This document shows, in pieces, positions 5,429 to 6,908 of a stretch of 6,908 nucleotides of DNA. Positions within the stretch are counted from its first letter, which is position 1; each line of letters starts with the position of its first letter. The notes under the pieces are model-generated. The model saw only the letters and a list, made by a program, of their open reading frames with translations, did no database searches and was not told the origin of the DNA. Location: assembly GCA_937907595.1 (NCBI GenBank), contig CALCXL010000783.1:1-6908 (forward strand), read 5' to 3'. Origin of the DNA: an uncultured Pseudomonadota bacterium (GTDB lineage: Bacteria > Myxococcota_A > UBA796 > UBA9615). The position numbers were made by a program, and so were the translations under genes.

Positions 5429-5995
5429 TCAGAAGTTCGACCCCGCGCTCCGCAGGAAGGCCGTCAAGGCCGCCTGCCAGGTCGTGCCGGCGTCGCCGAG
5501 CTTCGCGCGTCGTGCGTCGCCCTGCCCGTCGGGGTCGGCGTGGTCCCAGCTTCGTGCGTAGTCGGCGAGGATCTCCCGCTCCGTTGCGCCGGCGCGCTTG
5601 AGCAGGATCGCCGCGATCATCCCGGTCCGGTCCCAGCCGGCGTGGCAGCAGACGACGACCCCGCGGTCGGCCCGGTCCACGGCGGCGACGGCCGCGGCCA
5701 CCCGCTCGGGCCACCGCGCGCAGAACGCCTCGTAGTAGAGGGGGGAGACGAGCCCGGTCGAGTCCATCAACTCACGGAAGTGCGGGTCGTCGCGCAGCCC
5801 TGCCTCCAGCGGCGCGTGCACCCGGCGGCAGGGTCCGACCTCCAGCGTGTGGTCCCGCAGATCGACGACCGTGCGCACCCCGTCCTCGACCACCGCGGAC
5901 CAGTCGACCTCGTCCAGGCACGAAGCCCGCCAGACGCCGGGCAGGATGCGCCGCGCGTTCCAGCAGCCCGGCCAGATCGCGTCCTTGGGTCCCAT
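5429..5995 (-). CDS. Cytoplasmic CX5R tyrosine/lipid-type phosphatase
   Basis: The protein has the layout of the Y_phosphatase3/dual-specificity-like family. An N-terminal WNARRILPGVWRAS segment corresponds to the N-x-R-...-G-x-x-[YW]-R-[SA] motif. VRTVVDLRD is the usual beta-strand with D-L-R. The P-loop is VVVCCHAGWDRTG, with the nucleophilic Cys117 and Arg123 of CX5R (numbered from the ATG). A C-terminal helix bundle completes it. There is no signal peptide, so it should be cytoplasmic and hydrolyse phospho-Tyr, phospho-Ser/Thr or phosphoinositide-type substrates. Two oddities stand out: the His that normally precedes the nucleophile is Cys, and the Lys common at the W position in AGKDRTG members is Trp. 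I chose ATG 5995 (188 residues) because homology begins just after it. A TTG at 6031 gives 200 residues and forms a TTGA overlap with the upstream stop at 6028, so that start is possible too. Shine-Dalgarno signals are weak for both. Confidence 0.85.
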   Translation of the reverse strand: MGPKDAIWPGCWNARRILPGVWRASCLDEVDWSAVVEDGVRTVVDLRDHTLEVGPCRRVHAPLEAGLRDDPHFRELMDSTGLVSPLYYEAFCARWPERVAAAVAAVDRADRGVVVCCHAGWDRTGMIAAILLKRAGATEREILADYARSWDHADPDGQGDARRAKLGDAGTTWQAALTAFLRSAGSNF

Positions 5996-6027
5996 CGCCA
6001 GAGGGTAACCGGGGCGGACGGGTCGGC

Positions 6028-6243
6028 TCAACCGCGCAGGCCGCTCCCGGCGGCCCGGTCAGTCCTCGAAGTCGACGTCGAAGCCGCCCAGGTCCGCGGC
6101 GCAGGGGTGCCGGTCCCGGAAGGTCGCGTCCTCGGGATCGATGGCTCCGCCGGGGCGTCGGGCGTCGCGCCGGCCGGGAGCCGAATCGACGGCGCGCAGC
6201 CCGCGATGACCACAAACCCCAGGGCAAGAGCGCTCCGCCGCAT
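6028..6243 (-). CDS. Very small lipoprotein, probably frameshifted
   Basis: ATG at 6243 opens MRRSALALGFVVIAGC, a good signal peptide with a lipobox (Ile13-Ala14-Gly15-Cys16). An AGAGG stands three bases before the ATG, rather close. The open frame gives 71 residues, ending at 6028. After about residue 33 it becomes Thr/Ser/Arg/Pro-rich with several A- or T-ending codons. Another frame takes over the genome-typical GC-ending pattern and reads IDPEDATFRDRHP, CAADLGG, FDVDFED and a stop at 6059. The simplest reading is a one-base loss near 6145-6155 in a short acidic-tailed lipoprotein of about 60 residues, either a true mutation or a sequencing error. No family recognised. It lies between the unrecognised protein gene (72 bases upstream) and the phosphatase gene. 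Confidence 0.55.
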   Translation of the reverse strand: MRRSALALGFVVIAGCAPSIRLPAGATPDAPAEPSIPRTRPSGTGTPAPRTWAASTSTSRTDRAAGSGLRG

Positions 6244-6290
6244 CCGCCTCTTCGCTGGTTCACCGTTTCGCGATGGAGCCCCAGAGCCCA

Positions 6291-6305
6291 GAGCCATCGA
6301 GGCTC
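6291..6305 (-). terminator. Weak hairpin 10 bases after the stop of the right-edge gene
   Basis: GAGCC-TCGAT-GGCTC (minus strand) is a perfect 5-bp stem with a five-base loop starting about ten bases after the TAG at 6316. No run of T follows, so intrinsic termination is doubtful. It is recorded as the only structured element in this gap. Confidence 0.2.
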
Positions 6306-6315
6306 CCTCGAAGTC

Positions 6316-6908
6316 CTACTCCAGCCCGTCGCAGTAGAGCTCTTCGACGGTGTCGAAGGAGTCGCCGGGCAGGATCTCCCGCAGCCCCTCGAAGTAGTCG
6401 GCGTCGTTGCGCAGGGTGCACTCGTTGATCGCGGGCGGGCAGTCGCCCGTGCGCACGCTGAGGGCGTAGCGCAGCTCGCCGTCGTCCACCGGCACCGAGA
6501 AGACGCGCAGCGCCACGCGGTACTCCACGCCCGCGGTGGTCCCGAAGCTGCACCACTCGGGGGTCGCCCGGCCGGCGAAGGCGCCGACGGTGCCGTTGCG
6601 GTCCCGCTGGATGCAGATGTTCAGGTCGACCGCGCGGTCCACGCCGTTGGAGTCGGGGAAGCTCTGGAAGAAGTCGCCCATCTCCACCCCGGGCGTGCCC
6701 GTGTAGAAGGACGACAGCCCCACCAGGAGGTCCAGGTCCCCGTCGTCGTGCGGGTAGTCCTCCATGAAGGGGTTCCAGTACTCCTGGTCGTTGCCGCCCA
6801 GCTGGAGGTCGTCCCGGAACACCGACTGCGGGTCCACGATCACGCACATGCGGTCGCCGGTGCCCACGAAGTCGAAGGTGGCGCCGCTGGTGTTGCCGCC
6901 GCCGATGT
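6316..6908 (-). CDS. Unrecognised, probably exported protein, C-terminal part (enters from right edge)
   Basis: The frame is open to the window edge and gives 196 residues before TAG at 6316. A GTG at 6867 could be read as a start, but the 13 codons before it (GGGNTSGATFDF) are equally GC3-rich and protein-like. I therefore treat the gene as 5'-truncated by the window. The sequence is acidic and rich in beta-type segments: CVIVDP, then DDGDLDLLVGLSSFYTGTPG, then VDLNICIQRD, VEYRVALRVFSVPV and LRYALSV, in a layout reminiscent of PPC-like extracellular beta-sandwich domains. A Cys-containing helical end, NDADYFEGLREILPGDS, closes it. Five to six Cys suggest disulfides and an extracytoplasmic location, although the signal peptide is outside the window. 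I do not recognise the family; the beta-sandwich idea is inference. Confidence 0.82.
   Translation of the reverse strand, partial: IGGGNTSGATFDFVGTGDRMCVIVDPQSVFRDDLQLGGNDQEYWNPFMEDYPHDDGDLDLLVGLSSFYTGTPGVEMGDFFQSFPDSNGVDRAVDLNICIQRDRNGTVGAFAGRATPEWCSFGTTAGVEYRVALRVFSVPVDDGELRYALSVRTGDCPPAINECTLRNDADYFEGLREILPGDSFDTVEELYCDGLE

Noticed and set aside
3889..5601. A 570-codon plus-strand open frame opposite the large lipoprotein
   Set aside because: Its Val/Gly/Leu/Gln-rich composition and lack of domains fit a shadow frame. The minus-strand frame has lipobox, Shine-Dalgarno and protein-like motifs.
1..6908. A phage-defence island, toxin-antitoxin pair or biosynthetic cluster
   Set aside because: No nuclease, methylase, ATPase, toxin or biosynthetic enzyme is visible. 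The genes are envelope, exported or phosphatase-type, and the strand layout does not define a single multi-gene system.

Overview
The window is a densely packed, very GC-rich piece of bacterial chromosome, with third codon positions almost all G or C. Several traits point to Myxococcota or a related deltaproteobacterial lineage, probably an environmental or metagenomic one: a C-terminal tail resembling a MYXO-CTERM sorting signal, a MopE-like Asn-Gly-Val-Asp-Asp-Asp-Cys-Asp-Gly motif, a CGDGxC cysteine-rich motif, and Asp-rich (DDDDA) repeats in two otherwise unrelated exported proteins. This taxonomic reading is inference from protein style; the window contains no marker gene.

Left part (1-1922), all on the minus strand, reading right to left: a small four-helix membrane protein with a GspF-like hairpin (1922-1440); a DedA/VTT-family membrane protein (1391-783); a stand-alone GyrI-like ligand-binding protein whose GTG start overlaps the DedA stop codon (786-277); and, after a 109-base gap, the start of an Asp-rich lipoprotein that runs off the left edge (167-1). 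The first three look like one transcription unit.

Centre (1982-3862), plus strand: one large secreted modular protein. Its order is signal peptide, phosphodiester glycosidase (NAGPA) domain, golvesin-like beta domain, Cys-rich motif, MopE-like motif, nine perfect 18-bp Asp repeats, and a MYXO-CTERM-like Cys/hydrophobic/Arg tail. It is divergent from the left unit across only 59 bases. It overlaps convergently, by 19 bases, the next gene.

Right part (3844-6908), all minus strand, reading right to left: the C-terminal part of an unrecognised exported-looking protein entering from the right edge; a very small lipoprotein with signs of a frameshift; a CX5R tyrosine/lipid phosphatase with a Cys-Cys in place of His-Cys; and a 491-residue lipoprotein with a poly-Lys linker and a probable all-alpha toroid fold of unknown activity.

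Four of the eight genes are predicted to be secreted or lipid-anchored and two more are integral membrane proteins, so this is mainly a cell-envelope and surface-protein neighbourhood. I see no mobile element, CRISPR array, tRNA or rRNA, and no stretch over 300 bases without a gene. I do not see a convincing new multi-gene system. The points most worth a second look are the architecture and displaced C-terminus of the central protein, the probable frameshift in the small lipoprotein, and the GspF-like mini-protein.
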